Of a stretch of 64,000 nt of DNA, positions 23,801-35,465 are shown in pieces. Numbering within the stretch: the stretch's first letter is position 1; every line of letters starts with the position of its first letter. A program made the translations under genes and the position numbers. The stretch comes from Laetiporus sulphureus 93-53. Its lineage: Eukaryota > Basidiomycota > Agaricomycetes > Polyporales > Laetiporaceae. The notes beneath the pieces are model-generated. The model saw only the letters and a list, made by a program, of their open reading frames with translations, searched no databases and was not told the DNA's origin. The stretch covers positions 1-64,000 of the forward strand of contig NW_024468585.1 in the NCBI RefSeq assembly GCF_001632365.1, in the 5' to 3' direction.

Positions 23801-25945
23801 TCACGTGCTTACCAAATTCGGAAGAGCTGTGTGGCCAGATCGTGGATGTACGTCGAAAAATCACGCTTGCTCCATTCATAGAAGATATTGAAGGAGCGAC
23901 CCCCCTAGTCAATAGCAGAGGGTCTCTTGGAAGCCGACCCGGAACTCCTCGCAGCACATGTCGCGGTGCTAGCGCAGATCGCTCTTAGGGCACCTGATGT
24001 ATTTGAACGGCAGAGCGAAGCCATCATGACATTCCTTGTGAAGAAACTCTTGATGAGGAAGACGAATACTTCGGTGCGCCTGTCATCTTGTACGATTCTG
24101 CAACCTTCTGAACACTTGGCATCCAGGACGAAATGGACATTGATGAAGAATGGGTGGAGGACTCAGCGATGTCGCCGCATCTGCGGGCCAAAGTAATGGC
24201 ACTCAAAGTGTGCCGGAATCGATGTCTGGCCCATGCAACTTCCGAGACCGCAGTGGACATTGCGAAGCCAGTTCTTCTGATGTTTACGACACTACTGCAG
24301 CACAATGGCTCGTTCACTGCCGAAGCGTCCGATGAGTGCGTCATTTCCTTGAGTACCATGTTGGCATTCCTTGCGAATCATATCTAGCCCGAAGACAAAG
24401 GCGCGCCTACGACTGCAAGCTGCAGTATCTATGCTACACTTAGCAAGCGTGCCGGCATTTGCGAAGGTCATAGCTACAAACTTTGTTCTGTTGGCTGTCA
24501 CAGTCCAGGTATACTGTTGTCTGAGAATATAACCGTGCTGGCATGATTGACCTGGCGTTAGGATCCCTGCTTCGAAGTCCGCATGACGTTCATGGACAAG
24601 TTGATAATGCTCCTTACCGCGCGTAAGATTCCTGCTCAATACAATGTGATACCGTTCCTTTCGGTCCATGATCCAGAAGCAGACGTGAAGAACAGGGTGA
24701 GCTTTCATATTGATCAGAGGTTGACTCGTTTTGCTAAGCGGCTCGTTTTCGCAGGCAAAAGCATACGTGCTAACCGCAATGCGTAGCATGCCCAAAGGTC
24801 CGTGCATGATACATATTCACTGTGTCATTCACTGAAATGCATCGTTCAGAGCTCAAATTGCAGGATTTCGAGCTCAGCTTCATTCGATTCCTGCATCTGC
24901 TCGCTCACCATCCCGATTTCGCAGTAGATGAGGCAAATTTGCCTGATATCGCAAAGTACGTGATGGTGGCCAGTATGCGACCCTTTTAACTGCATGATGG
25001 GTTGCAGATATATTGAGTTCTATCTTGAGCTCGTCGCGTCTCCCGAGAACGTGTCCTTACTGTACCATGTGGCCATGAAAGCAAAGACCGTGCGGGATGC
25101 GCAATCACACACGTACAGCGAGGTGCATCGATCTCCGGTAACCCGATAGCTTTCGTGACTGACTCAGACCCAGAACCTGTATGCCGCTAGTGAACTCGCC
25201 CAGCATTTGATCAAAGCTCTCGCGAAACAGCACTCGTGGAGTCTTGAGAGCTATCCAGGGAAAGTTAGGCTACCACCAGATATTTTGCGACCTCTGCCAA
25301 ATGCAGAGGCTGCAAATGAAGTAAGACGGTGCAGCCAAGTTCATGCTTACCCGTTGAAATGACCTTTCGCTCTGCAGATTTTGAAGACTGTGTACCTACC
25401 GGAGAGTTCTCTCGCACAGCTAGCAGAGCGAGCGAAGCATCGGCAGCATGAGCCTAGGGTATGGTATCTTTTGACTGTATTAAACCAGTATTGATGGCTC
25501 GACATAGCAAGAGAAAGCTCGAGCTGTACGCAAAACGACTGCGAAGCGAAAGGCGGCCCCAAAAGCAAATGGAAACGCGAAGTATGACTCTCCCTGGCCT
25601 TACGGTCTTTTGGTTGACCTGATGTGCCTCTAGACGTACTCGCACAACCGGGAAGCGCCGTAAAGCAGAGAAATCTGATGAAGAGGACGAATCGTCTGAG
25701 TCAGGGCCCAGTGAGACCGACGACGAGGAACAAGCCTCGAGCAAGGCCAGTCCGAACACATCCGAGCCAGAAGATGAGCGAGAAGCTGCACAGCCTGAAA
25801 AAGGTGAGAAGTTGACAAGAGGTGCTAGGACTAGAGCGGAGGTATGATCCAGCGTACCCGGCCAGCTTGGTGACACGTTTTCATGTGCCTTCTGTAGGAA
25901 AAAATCAAGCAGCAAATGAAGAAGCCAAAACGCAAGTCGTTGTAG
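20881..25945 (+). CDS. PDS5: sister chromatid cohesion protein Pds5
   Basis: Pds5 is a HEAT-repeat regulator that binds cohesin and controls its loading, acetylation and release by Wapl, in the nucleus. The start MVAQTRTTAQPTHRKLKF is followed by conserved N-terminal sequence RGVKAYAACCLADLLRLYAP, then IFQFFFRQLSTGLKGP and YFHLLESLSTVKSVVLV. Further HEAT-type segments run through CPSLLHNVVPQLEEELR, FVKNYPSTWSVWLLRKND, RVRAAVCKLYSQLDYE, and CFEVRMTFMDKLIMLLTARK near the end. The C-terminus is acidic (EEDESSESGPSETDDEE) then basic (KKPKRKSL), as in fungal Pds5. About 15 introns occur; the first large one (about 21508-21749) is unusually long. Estimated product is near 1,300 residues, normal for the family. 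Confidence 0.9.
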
Positions 25946-26327
25946 CAGCTTTACATGACTGTTCGGTGTTTTTAGTACGTTTTGGTAGGATCTCTCCGAT
26001 GCTCTTTCTATGATTCCTCATATACCGTGTGAATGCTGTCTCGTTACCTTTTTGCACGATTTGCGACTTTCCTTACGCTACGGATCTCCTTGCGAGTCAT
26101 GATACTCATGATCTAAGCCATGTACAACACCAAGCAATTGATAGTGTGATTTATACGTCTTTTCATCTCTCGGATATGATCAAGCTGAAGCGGCGGGGAG
26201 GTTACAATTTGATCGGAGATCGAACTCTATCAAGCAACTGCTTGCCCTTTACGGCTACTGCCTTCAGCGACAGTAAGGCTCAAGACTGCCCGCCAAAATC
26301 CAAGTCAACGCTGCCGCCGCTAGTCAG
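25946..26327. other. intergenic, PDS5 3' UTR and eL42 promoter
   Basis: About 380 bp, both flanking genes on the plus strand. No additional gene recognised. Confidence 0.6.
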
Positions 26328-26972
26328 ATGGTGAACATTCCAAAGTACGCTGTTCTGTTGGCTACTCGAACCATGATAGACTGACTCGTTGTCCAGGACA
26401 CGACGAACCTGTTAGTATTGCAAGCGCGGCTTGATACGAGGGAGTATTGATCGTATGTCCACAGACTGCAAGGGTAAGCAGTGCAGGAAGCACACGTACG
26501 TACCGTAGTCATTATCTTGCTGTCTCGTACTTACTGCCATGCTTGCCGCAGCCCTCACAAGGTCACGCAGTACAAGAAGGGAAAGGACTCGTTGGCTGCG
26601 CAGGGAAAGCGTCGGTATGACCGCAAGCAGTCCGGTTACGGTGGTCAGACGAAGCCCGTCTTCCACAAGAAGGCAAGTTACCTCGTCGGACAGCAGAGCT
26701 CCTCACGCTGATCAACTTTGCTTCTTGTTCAGGCGAAGACGACGAAGAAGGTTGTGCTGCGACTAGAATGTACCGTCTGCAAGTACAAGATGCAGCTTTC
26801 GCTCAAGCGCTGCAAGCAGTACGTACCAACATTCGCACATCTTCCTGCCCTCGTTGACCCGTCTTCTTCAGCTTCGAGCTCGGTGGTGAGAAGAAGACCA
26901 AGGGTGCTGCGCTCCAGTTCGTAAGTGGTTCGTTTTCAATTTACATCGTTACTACTAACAAGTCGACAGTGA
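26328..26972 (+). CDS. RPL42: 60S ribosomal protein eL42 (L36a/L44)
   Basis: This is a zinc-binding ribosomal protein at the E-site of the large subunit. Six exons assemble a protein of about 105 residues. It starts MVNIPKTRRTYC and runs through [20 protein letters not shown] and [20 protein letters not shown] to [19 protein letters not shown]. Cysteines at about 12 and 17, plus CTVC, are the zinc ligands. Residue 56 is proline; in yeasts a Gln here gives cycloheximide resistance, so a sensitive form is predicted. The gene is odd in two ways. One intron (26673-26733) begins GC. The last intron (26921-26969) separates the final Phe codon from the TGA stop, so the terminal coding exon is the stop codon alone. 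Confidence 0.95.
26673..26733 (+). other. GC-AG intron in eL42 gene
   Basis: The donor is AAG|GCAAGT and the acceptor is GTTCAG. Removal joins HKK to AKTTKK, the invariant family sequence, so the GC donor is certain on protein evidence. Confidence 0.9.
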
Positions 26973-27662
26973 TTGTGGACGCTCCCTTTCCTTCTTCTCT
27001 TGCTTTCATTTGTGTTATTCTCGTTGTCGCCTATGTTTCGCCGAGCTCCATGTGATATGCACACCCATCATGCACATGCATCATCACGAAAAATTGTATT
27101 GCTATCGAGAGGTGCCTGCTATGCTTCGCATATGGGTCCCTGGTGGTATTCCCGAGCCAGTGAATATGCACTCAATGTCGATTTCTGCAGCAGCAGACCT
27201 GACTGCTCGACAGCCTATGAACATGACGTCGCCACTCAGCCGTACCTACCGGGCCTCTTGCGTGATGCCCCATTGCCTGACCTCAGTCGTATCGCTTTGC
27301 TGCAAGATCACATCATCTCGACGGCTTTGTAGCAAGCAGCTCTTGTCTCACTGGAGAGACATGTTGATCGCACATGTCCATCTATCATACAGGGGCACTT
27401 TTTTGACTCTGAAGAGTGCCGTCAAAAGTCACTGCGGTTTAATGATATGCCCCTTCAATATGGCAATACTTAATATCAAACGGGATATCTCGAAAAACGG
27501 CGTCGCAAACAGGACTGTGTCTGGGGTATATGCTCGGGTGTATCAAAGACAGATGCTAGAAGATTTGATAACAGCGATATGATGCAAGAGAGTTGCGTAG
27601 CAAGGAAGGTGATTGAGCAAATGTGAGATTTCATCCTTGAAATAATTATAAGCATGACCCCG
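26973..27662. other. convergent 3' intergenic region
   Basis: Holds the 3' ends of eL42 and the CCCH gene. Open frames here (for example 119 codons at 26973) read straight on from the eL42 stop and have no recognisable motif. Confidence 0.6.
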
Positions 27663-30181
27663 TCAATGCACTCCACGGGCTGGAGCCTGATACCCATCTG
27701 GACATCCGATCCTCTCTGCCCATGCTCGTATCATATCCACCATCTGCGAGGAATCTTTCAGCCTGGGTCCGATCGTGGAATGTACTTCCTTCTGATGAGC
27801 GAGGATCATCTCCTCAACCTCTTTGCCTAGACGATCCAAGAGCGGGCGAATCTCTTGCTGAACGGAATGCATGAGGATGGGCTGCACGGTGGAGATTATC
27901 TGCTCGACGGTAGGCCCAGGTGGCGGGATACGCGCATTCATGGCTTCTCTCAACTGACGCGCCTCCGCCGCCATCTCGTCGATCTCATCCTGCTGCTTCT
28001 TGCCAATCTATGCTGTAGAATTAGCATTTATTGCTCTCGCTAACTTGAGAAGAAACTCACATGCACAAGATAATGTTTCAATTCGTGATTTTGATCGGTC
28101 AAGGCCGCATTTTCAGCCCTGAGAGCTCCGTTCATATCGGCGAGGTCCAACATTTCCTTCCTTAAATTGGATATCTCCTCGTCGGCGCTGGCAAGCTTCC
28201 CTCTGAGCTCGGATAGCTCTTCTTTTACTTTATCATCAAGAAGCCCCTGGAATTCAGCTCTCAAGTCATCATCATGCGCATGCATGTCATTGCTCAACTG
28301 CTGGAATTGCTCCTCAAAGCGTGCGACTTGATCCTCGAGCTCCGCAATGTCAGGTACTCCCTTGCCGTCCGCGCTCTCGCATATTGACATTCTATCCGAC
28401 GCATCGTCAATTGATAGCCCATGCTGCTTGCTCTGTGAACCAGATGCTAGGAGTGTCCGGTCGTTGTCTAATTGCCGTGCGTCCGACTGCAGCTGAAGCT
28501 TCTCCAGAAGTCCTCTCATATCGACAAGCGAATCCCTAATCTCGCGGACTTGTGTGGCCACATGAGGCTGCACAGATGGGGGCACAGGTTGCGTCCTCTG
28601 CTGCTCCTTGAAGGGCCAATAGTCGGACTCTGCGAGCTGCAAGAGGCCGTTCTTGAGCTCTTCCCTTTTGTTGTCGCGCTGTATCTGCACCATCAAGAGT
28701 CTGGCGTGCAGGTCTGCATGCGCCTGCTCTGAAAAGACTCCAGACGTGGTGGAGGTCTCAAGGCGAATGAGATCGGCGACTTCGCGGTCGAGTTTCTGGT
28801 ATTCCGCTCGGGCAGCTGTTGCGCCTGCAAGAAGGCTAGCAATCTGGTGAGCTAATTACGAAAGACCGCATTCAGTAGCTACTCACTTGATTCGTTCATT
28901 CCACACTTCACGTTTTTCTTCTGGAGACAACATCGGGACATCGGGCTGGGGGTCAGATTTAGGTAGGTCTGCCGGGGTTGTTACAGCAATCCAACCGGTC
29001 TTTGGAATCTCAGGTATTGAGGATGCAGATGGACCGACTTTAGCATGAGTCACGCCAAACACACTCTCAGCAGAAGGTGCAGGAGGCGGAGTGTGAGCAG
29101 GAGCCACGGGAAATGGCGCAGGTTGAGTGATTTGAGATGATACACCAGCTGAAGGATCAACGGGCGTAGACCATGTTTTAGGTGGAGGTACAAAGGCAGG
29201 CACCGGAGGAACGAAGCAAGAAACGGGTTCTCCTGCAGACAATGCCGCAGAATTGAACATCTCGTTATGCGGATTCAACTTTAACGTGATCCGTGTCGCT
29301 GTTAAAATAGGCTCCTTGCTCTCTTCCTTCACGGGGAGAGGCATTGAAGCAGAGGTATCAGCGGGGGCGTTGATGATGGCAGCGGATGAAGACGGCAAAT
29401 TCTGTGGCCCCATCAGGTCGCCATGAGGGGAAGCATTCTCGAAGCGCCTGAGGTTTCGCGGTCCAGTGGGCGGCGCACGGCCTCGTGGTGTCCCTATGAG
29501 ATTAGGTTTGGGCAGGCTGGCACTATTGGGAAGTAACGATTGCTGTGGCAAACGGTGCGGCTGGACTTCGGGCTCTGGAGAAGACGATGCAATACTATCG
29601 CTGCGACCTCGATGACGGCTAGGAGATACAAGCCGTACTGGCCTGCTGCTCATTGCTTCTCTACTGCGCGATCGCCGTTGAGGGGACTTTGCCCGAGGCC
29701 GGGACGAAGAGCGAACAGAAGACCTCCTCCTGGAGTAGCTGTCATCGTGACCGCCTCCACTGGATGACAGATGCCGTGAACGAGATCTGTCGCGACTGTA
29801 AGAGCGACGTCGTCCTTGCTTGCTGTGTGATCGTGTGCGTCTTGGACCTATCGGTGAGCGACTGTCAGATCTTTCCCTCCTCCGAAACGGAACGTTCCGC
29901 GATGCACGAACACGTTCAAGTTCGCTTTGATGAAGGAGATGAGGATATACTGTGCCAAACGCAGGATGGGCGTTGTGCCATTGCTCGAGATCGTCGGGAT
30001 GTGCGTACGTGCATCTTCTACCATCGATTCTCGAGTCACACCCTTGGTTTCCACCTGCGCGCAAATAAGGTCTACCTGTGTCGTTGTCATACCACTAGCG
30101 TAAACGGGATATGGATAAGTGGAATACGCGGTTGACTGGACGAAACTTACGCACCCAACATCGGGCCTGGACGTACTTCAT
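27663..30181 (-). CDS. CCCH zinc-finger, RS-rich, coiled-coil protein
   Basis: The short first exon encodes MKYVQARCW and, after a roughly 60-nt intron, continues WYDNDTGRPYLRAGGNQGC. The Cys residues of RCW, QGC and RRC and the His of YAH form a C-C-C-H finger in the first 45 residues, ending TYAHPDDLEQWHN. An arginine/serine-rich region follows (repeated RS, SRDRSRSR, RRSRSR), then a long Pro/Ser-rich linker. A coiled-coil C-terminal half comes next (ARFEEQFQQLSNDM, EELSELRGKLASADEEISNL). The protein ends with AERIGCPDGYQAPARGVH. Total is about 830 residues. CCCH plus RS composition suggests RNA binding or splicing-related work in the nucleus, but this is inference and I cannot name an orthologue. 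It shares a 273-bp promoter region with BUR1. Confidence 0.75.
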
Positions 30182-30454
30182 TTCTTTAAATGCTGAGAAG
30201 TTGCTGACAGTGTCAATGTTGCGATGCCGGATTGATTTACAGAGAGCTTTGACATAAAACAGGCGGTTACAGTGGAAAACCCTGTTAGTATTAAATGTTG
30301 GTGTGGCCACTCGCGCGAGGCTGCGGACTTTGAATTACCCGTCGGAGATTACATTTTCCGCGTATGATTCCAAGCTGCGCGTGATCTGAGCTTCACTCGC
30401 GCACAGTGGCGGTGACTTGCTTGTCCTTCAATCCCTCTCTCAGCTCATCTGAGG
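30182..30454. promoter_or_regulatory. bidirectional promoter, CCCH gene / BUR1
   Basis: 273 bp between divergent start codons. No clear TATA box seen. Shared control is possible, given that both products plausibly act in transcription or RNA processing. Confidence 0.6.
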
Positions 30455-33400
30455 ATGCTGTCTACGCCCTCAAAGCGTACGGCGTCCACTACCCCTGATG
30501 GCGCAAGACCAACGAAAAGGCAGGCAACGTCTTCTCCAGAGGAAGGGGAGGTAGACGACACGACGCCTCCGCGTCCTCCCCGTCCAGCCACGCCTCCGAA
30601 GACCAAGGTTCCCTTTCCCTTCAAGCGCAAAGGGACCTCCGACGAGGACAGGCCAGAAATATATACGAGCAGAGACGCACGCTCAAGAGGTCCGCCGATG
30701 CCAATGGTATACGAGCGCTCGCGGGAGGACGAGCAGCGATTCAGAGAAGAGGATGAGCGAAGATGGTCGCAGGCGCGCTCAATACGACCGGACTCGCATT
30801 CTCGATCAGTTGACCGCTGGAAGCCTTCCGCAGGTCGATATGATCCTCCTTCTAGGTCACGATGGCCGCCCCCGGATTACGGGTACGGCGCCCACTATCC
30901 TCGCTCGCCCGAGTATCGCGAATACCCATCTCGTTTTCCACCTTCTCCTCGCCGACATGTCCCTTCGCGCTCACCATCCACCCCGCGCTCACGCTCCCCG
31001 CTTTCGCCCGTTGTGAGCAAGGAGAAGCATCGCCTCCCGCCACCGCGACCGACACATGATACATCCATTCTCACAGAGTACTACGACGAACGCGGAAGTG
31101 ACCTCGGCAAACGCAGCCATAGCAGAGAGGGGAGAAAACGTAATCTCAGTGATCGCGCTATCACACCGCCCCGAGAACGGTTGGGTCAGCGTGGTTGGGA
31201 TGAAGGCGGGTACGTGCTTGACGATGATGACCGGCATTATAGGCCAACACGCGACACACGCGATGATGGCGACAACTGGAGGAGAGACAGAGATCGGTAC
31301 GATGATTACCCAAACGGATATCACCGTGTCGGGGACAGTTATCGCCCTCTCTCGCCGGGCACATTGACGTCTCCAAAGTCGCTCTCTCCGCGGACGCAAC
31401 CGCCTCGATCCTCCACTGCTTTTACAACGCCGCTGCCACCCGTGTCGCCACCTCCTCCCCCACCCCCAGAGTCGCGGAAATATGAGCATTTACCGACCGC
31501 TCATCCGGCCGTGACGATCCACTTGCCTGCAAGGCGACCCCCATCGCCCCTCAATATTCACTCGCCGCCTTCTATGCCATTACCTGCTAAGACAGATGTT
31601 CTACCAAAAGAGACACCTGCAAAGGAACAGAGCATTTCGGGGCCTAAGCTGGCCGTGGCACAGAAATTGAAGCGAAAAGTTGTCGTTAGAACGCGGGAGG
31701 AAGAGGCGAAGGTGTATGGGCGAACATTCGTTGGATGCGGAAGACAGGAGGATTACAACGTTCTGACGAAGTTGGGCGAAGGAACGTTTGGGTGAGTCTC
31801 AGATATCATTTTCACGCAAGAGGTAGGTGTGACAATGCTCGCAGAGAGGTTCACAAAGCTGTACATCGTACGAAGGGGAATGCAGTCGCTCTCAAGCGGA
31901 TTCTGATGCACAACGAAAAGGAGGGCATGCCTGTCACAGCACTGCGCGAAATCAAGATCCTTAAGGCGTTGCACCATCCCTGCATTGTCGACATTCTGGA
32001 CATGTTCGTGGTAAAAAGTACGTATAAAAGCGCGAAGATTTGTGCTCCACCTCATCTGTCGTGCAGGTCAGGACAAACACACACCACTCTCCGTGTATAT
32101 GGTCTTCCCGTACATGGACCATGACCTTGCTGGCCTCCTCGAGAACGAGCGTGTGAAGTTGTCACCAAGCCAAATCAAGCTATACATGAAGCAACTTCTG
32201 GAGGGCACAGCGTACATGCATCGAGTATGTCCATCTCTAAGCAGTCGCGCTTTCGTACTCATCATTTGCAGAATCACATACTTCATCGAGACATGAAAGC
32301 AGCGAATCTGCTCATTTCTAACGAAGGCACGCTCAAAATTGCAGACTTCGGTCTCGCTCGTGCGTTCGATCCGAGCATTGTGCAGCACAAGGAGGACTTC
32401 CGCGGCAAGGAACGGAAATACACGAATTGTGTGGTGACTCGGTGGTACCGTCCCCCGGAGTTGCTGCTTGGTGCGCGACAGTACGGCGGTGAAGTCGACA
32501 TGTGGGGCATCGGGTAGGTTATCTTGTTGCACGTCGACTGGCGAGCTAAAGAGACTGACCTGATCCCATAGCTGCGTGTTGGGCGAGATGTTCTGGCGTA
32601 AACCGATTCTACCTGGTGCCTCAGATTTGGACCAGCTGGACAAGATCTGGAGGTTATGTGGTACGCCGACACAGTACACCTGGCCAGGCTACGACGCCTT
32701 GCCTGGCTGCGAAGGCGTCAAGAAATTTGCCCCGTACCCTCGACAGCTCAGGAATCTCTATGAAGCGTCAGTATCGAGTCCTTGCCGCCCATGACGTCTC
32801 ATCTCACGGCTTCGTACAGGATCGGCCCTGAGACGGTCGATTTGCTCGACAAGCTCCTAACATGCAACCCACGAGAGCGAATCACTGCTGAGCAGGCCCT
32901 CGACCATGACTACTTCTGGACGGACCCTCTGCCTGCGGATCCTAAAACGTGGGCACCCGCTCTGAGCCTCCTCTGTCATATTGTCACTCATCTTGTTTGT
33001 TTCCTATACCGCTCCCGCTGGATCTGCATCATCATGCTGTCAACGATTCACTCCATCCTGGTGCGTACTTCCCGATCTGTTCAGTCTGCCAAGGTACGAG
33101 GCCTCCCATGAGTTCGACAAGCGTGGTCGTCGTCAGCAAGCTCCTGTGGGTCCTGTTCTTGGTCAGCACATGAATGAAATGCCGAGGCAGTTGCCTCCGC
33201 CCGCACACATGCAACGGCACCGTGCGCCACCTCCCAGAGAGGCTTTCCGTAGCGGTCCTCCCCCTCATTTTTATGGTGGAGCACACAACCAAGGTCCGCC
33301 TCAGCCCGCCTACCCCTCCTATCCTCCCGCGCAAGGCTACGCGCATCCGCCACAACGATACCCTCCTGGTCCTGGGCCTATGCCGCCTGCAAGCACCCTA

Positions 33401-33601
33401 ATGCCTATCACGCTCAGGCCTGGACAGCCACCCCCGCAGATCGCTCCATGGCAGCCGCCTCCCCCTCGGCCAGTCCATCTGCCTCCCCGCCCGCAGGCGC
33501 CTATGCCAATGGGGCGAGGCACCGGCCCTCATCGTGACCACAACCAACCACACTATGATGGCCAGGGCGGGTACAATGAGGGCGCGCTGAACTATGGCTG
33601 A
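30455..33601 (+). CDS. BUR1: cyclin-dependent kinase Bur1/CDK9 type
   Basis: This is a transcription-elongation kinase expected to phosphorylate the RNA polymerase II tail and Spt5 with a cyclin partner. The first exon carries about 430 residues of Arg/Ser/Pro-rich, disordered sequence. The kinase domain then begins [18 protein letters not shown] (Gly-loop) with VALKR (Lys). The cyclin-binding helix reads PVTALRE, the CDK9-class variant. The rest of the core comprises HRDMKAAN (catalytic), DFGLARAF (Mg binding), [15 protein letters not shown] (T-loop with its Thr), and [21 protein letters not shown], which is Bur1-like. The C-terminal 150 residues are Pro/His-rich. About eight introns occur, and the kinase core is intact. 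CTK1/CDK12 is the alternative, but PxTALRE and the domain-end sequence favour BUR1. Confidence 0.88.
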
Positions 33602-35465
33602 ATTTATCTCCATCGCATTTGCTTTCCTCTCTGGTTGTCCTTGTTGCTTACAATCATCGTCATTGCATCGCATACCTACTTTACTCGTCCTCGCAAGCTA
33701 TCGTTGGTGTCTCTGTCGGACGTTGTGTAATGATATATCTCTATTCGTGCTGCACTAGATGGAATGCATTGTAAGCACGTGTTATACTCTCTCGCACCAT
33801 GGCGTGAAGCCTAATTATCTGAATTATCTGGAATGATCATGACCTGGCTGTTGCGTACGAGGAGCGGCACACAGTAACCCAGACAGAAGAGATGAATTAG
33901 TATTAATCTAGCACCTGCGTCGCGTACCCAAATGAGAATCTGACATCGTACATACCCAGTAGAACTCCGTTCTTATGCTTCAGCGATGCATGTAGAAAGG
34001 TTGATTGCGTTACACGCGGAACGACGATTAAATGTTTTGGCCTGATTGTGGACGCCCAACAAGGGAGCAATGGTGACATTGCCCTGTTCATCATGCTGAG
34101 AGCGATAGCCGTGAATGGCGGAGCGTGTATACTAGGTAGGAAGGGAGTGCTGTTCGAGATAATACTAGCGAAGCAGCTGATCACCTGCATCGTGACGAAG
34201 CATGAATGCATGAAGGTTCAGTCCGACAGCTTCGCACCTTTCGTCCGTGACGCCCTTCTCGCCATCCATCAGATGCCCCGGTACGCATTCCTACGGACGA
34301 TGCTTCCGAACCATGGGCGACCGCCCGGACTTTTGTCGAGGATTCTGCGACTCTGGTACCCATGCATGTGGCCAGGGCGCAGTGACTTCATATTATTCGT
34401 AATTGTCCGATGGGTGATTCAATGATGAGATGAGAGGTCGTCAGAGGCGAATGTTGCTCCATGGCCAATGCGACGCGTAGGCGGATGGAATCGCTGTAGC
34501 AGCTTGGCGACAAGAGTTGAGCACCGCTACCGCGACACATCTAGGTCGAAGTGTTGCAGATTGAAGTAAGATCTTGCCCATAACCTGCTACAAAGTGTTC
34601 AGGTATAGTTGCACTGCGAGCATTGACACAGTTAGTAGATATGCTTCAAGGGTATTATCCTAGATGCTGTATACGCCGAGAGCAGTTCTCAACCTCCAAG
34701 CAGGTGCGTCACAGGAAGGACTATGCCGAAAAAGACGTCTGCTAGCCGAGATTATCATCTATGTTTGGCAAGACGCTCTGGCAAGAAGCAGCACCAGCGA
34801 TGAAGAGATTGAACGAAGTTCCCTTCGCATCAGAACTGTCAGCATGTGTCCCAAAGCGCGTTCGAATGAAGACACAACTTGAGCAGTATCGTCGCGGTGG
34901 AAGCTCCTAACTCCAATACTAAGCTATGACTATTAGACAGCGGGTCAAGCAACAAGCACGGGCTCCGTGTAACAAATCAGGAGTATCCAGTAATCCCCCA
35001 AGAGCTGTAAGTAGTAATGTCCTCATGAGAACATGATCTCCATCAGCACTCACTACTTATGGAGAAAACCACGCACCGGATTGGAAACCGATAGGAATGA
35101 GGCACGCTTGCTGCTCAGGAGTGGTAGCCTTTCAGACTATGAGCAAACGCAGTCGGAGCGCACGCAAGATCCGAGCAAGGAGATATGTTCAAAACAAGCC
35201 TATAATTTGATACCGACGTGCGATGGGTGATCAGAGGGATGTGGTCATGCGAGCATTGCATGAGAAGGCTGCTCACCTGATTGTACGCATTTAGTCGTCC
35301 ATCATGCCTTCTCTGGCGCGGCGCCATTTACGAATCATGAGCGTTCCGCCCTTCTCGAGTGAACCGTCTCCGCAGAACCCGGGGCCGCCCTTCTCAGGCT
35401 ATGCTCTTCAACCAGTTATAAACCGGGAGTTCAGCTCAGCCAGGCCCACTACCTCCTTGACCGAC
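33602..35465. other. gene-poor interval, 1.9 kb
   Basis: Contains the BUR1 3' UTR and the P450 promoter. Open frames of 102-125 codons on both strands around 33.9-34.4 kb overlap each other and show no domain. No RNA gene or repeat recognised. Confidence 0.5.
35417..35422 (+). promoter_or_regulatory. TATA box upstream of the P450
   Basis: TATAAA lies 44-49 bp before the ATG at 35466 and inside the longer open frame that begins at 35304. This argues for the downstream start. Confidence 0.4.

Noticed and set aside
34048..34425. 125-codon plus-strand frame and overlapping minus frames
   Set aside because: No conserved motif or splice-supported extension on either strand.
35304..35465. Upstream start for the P450 adding 54 residues
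   Set aside because: The extension has no targeting or conserved character, and a TATA box lies within it; the membrane anchor follows directly after the 35466 start.
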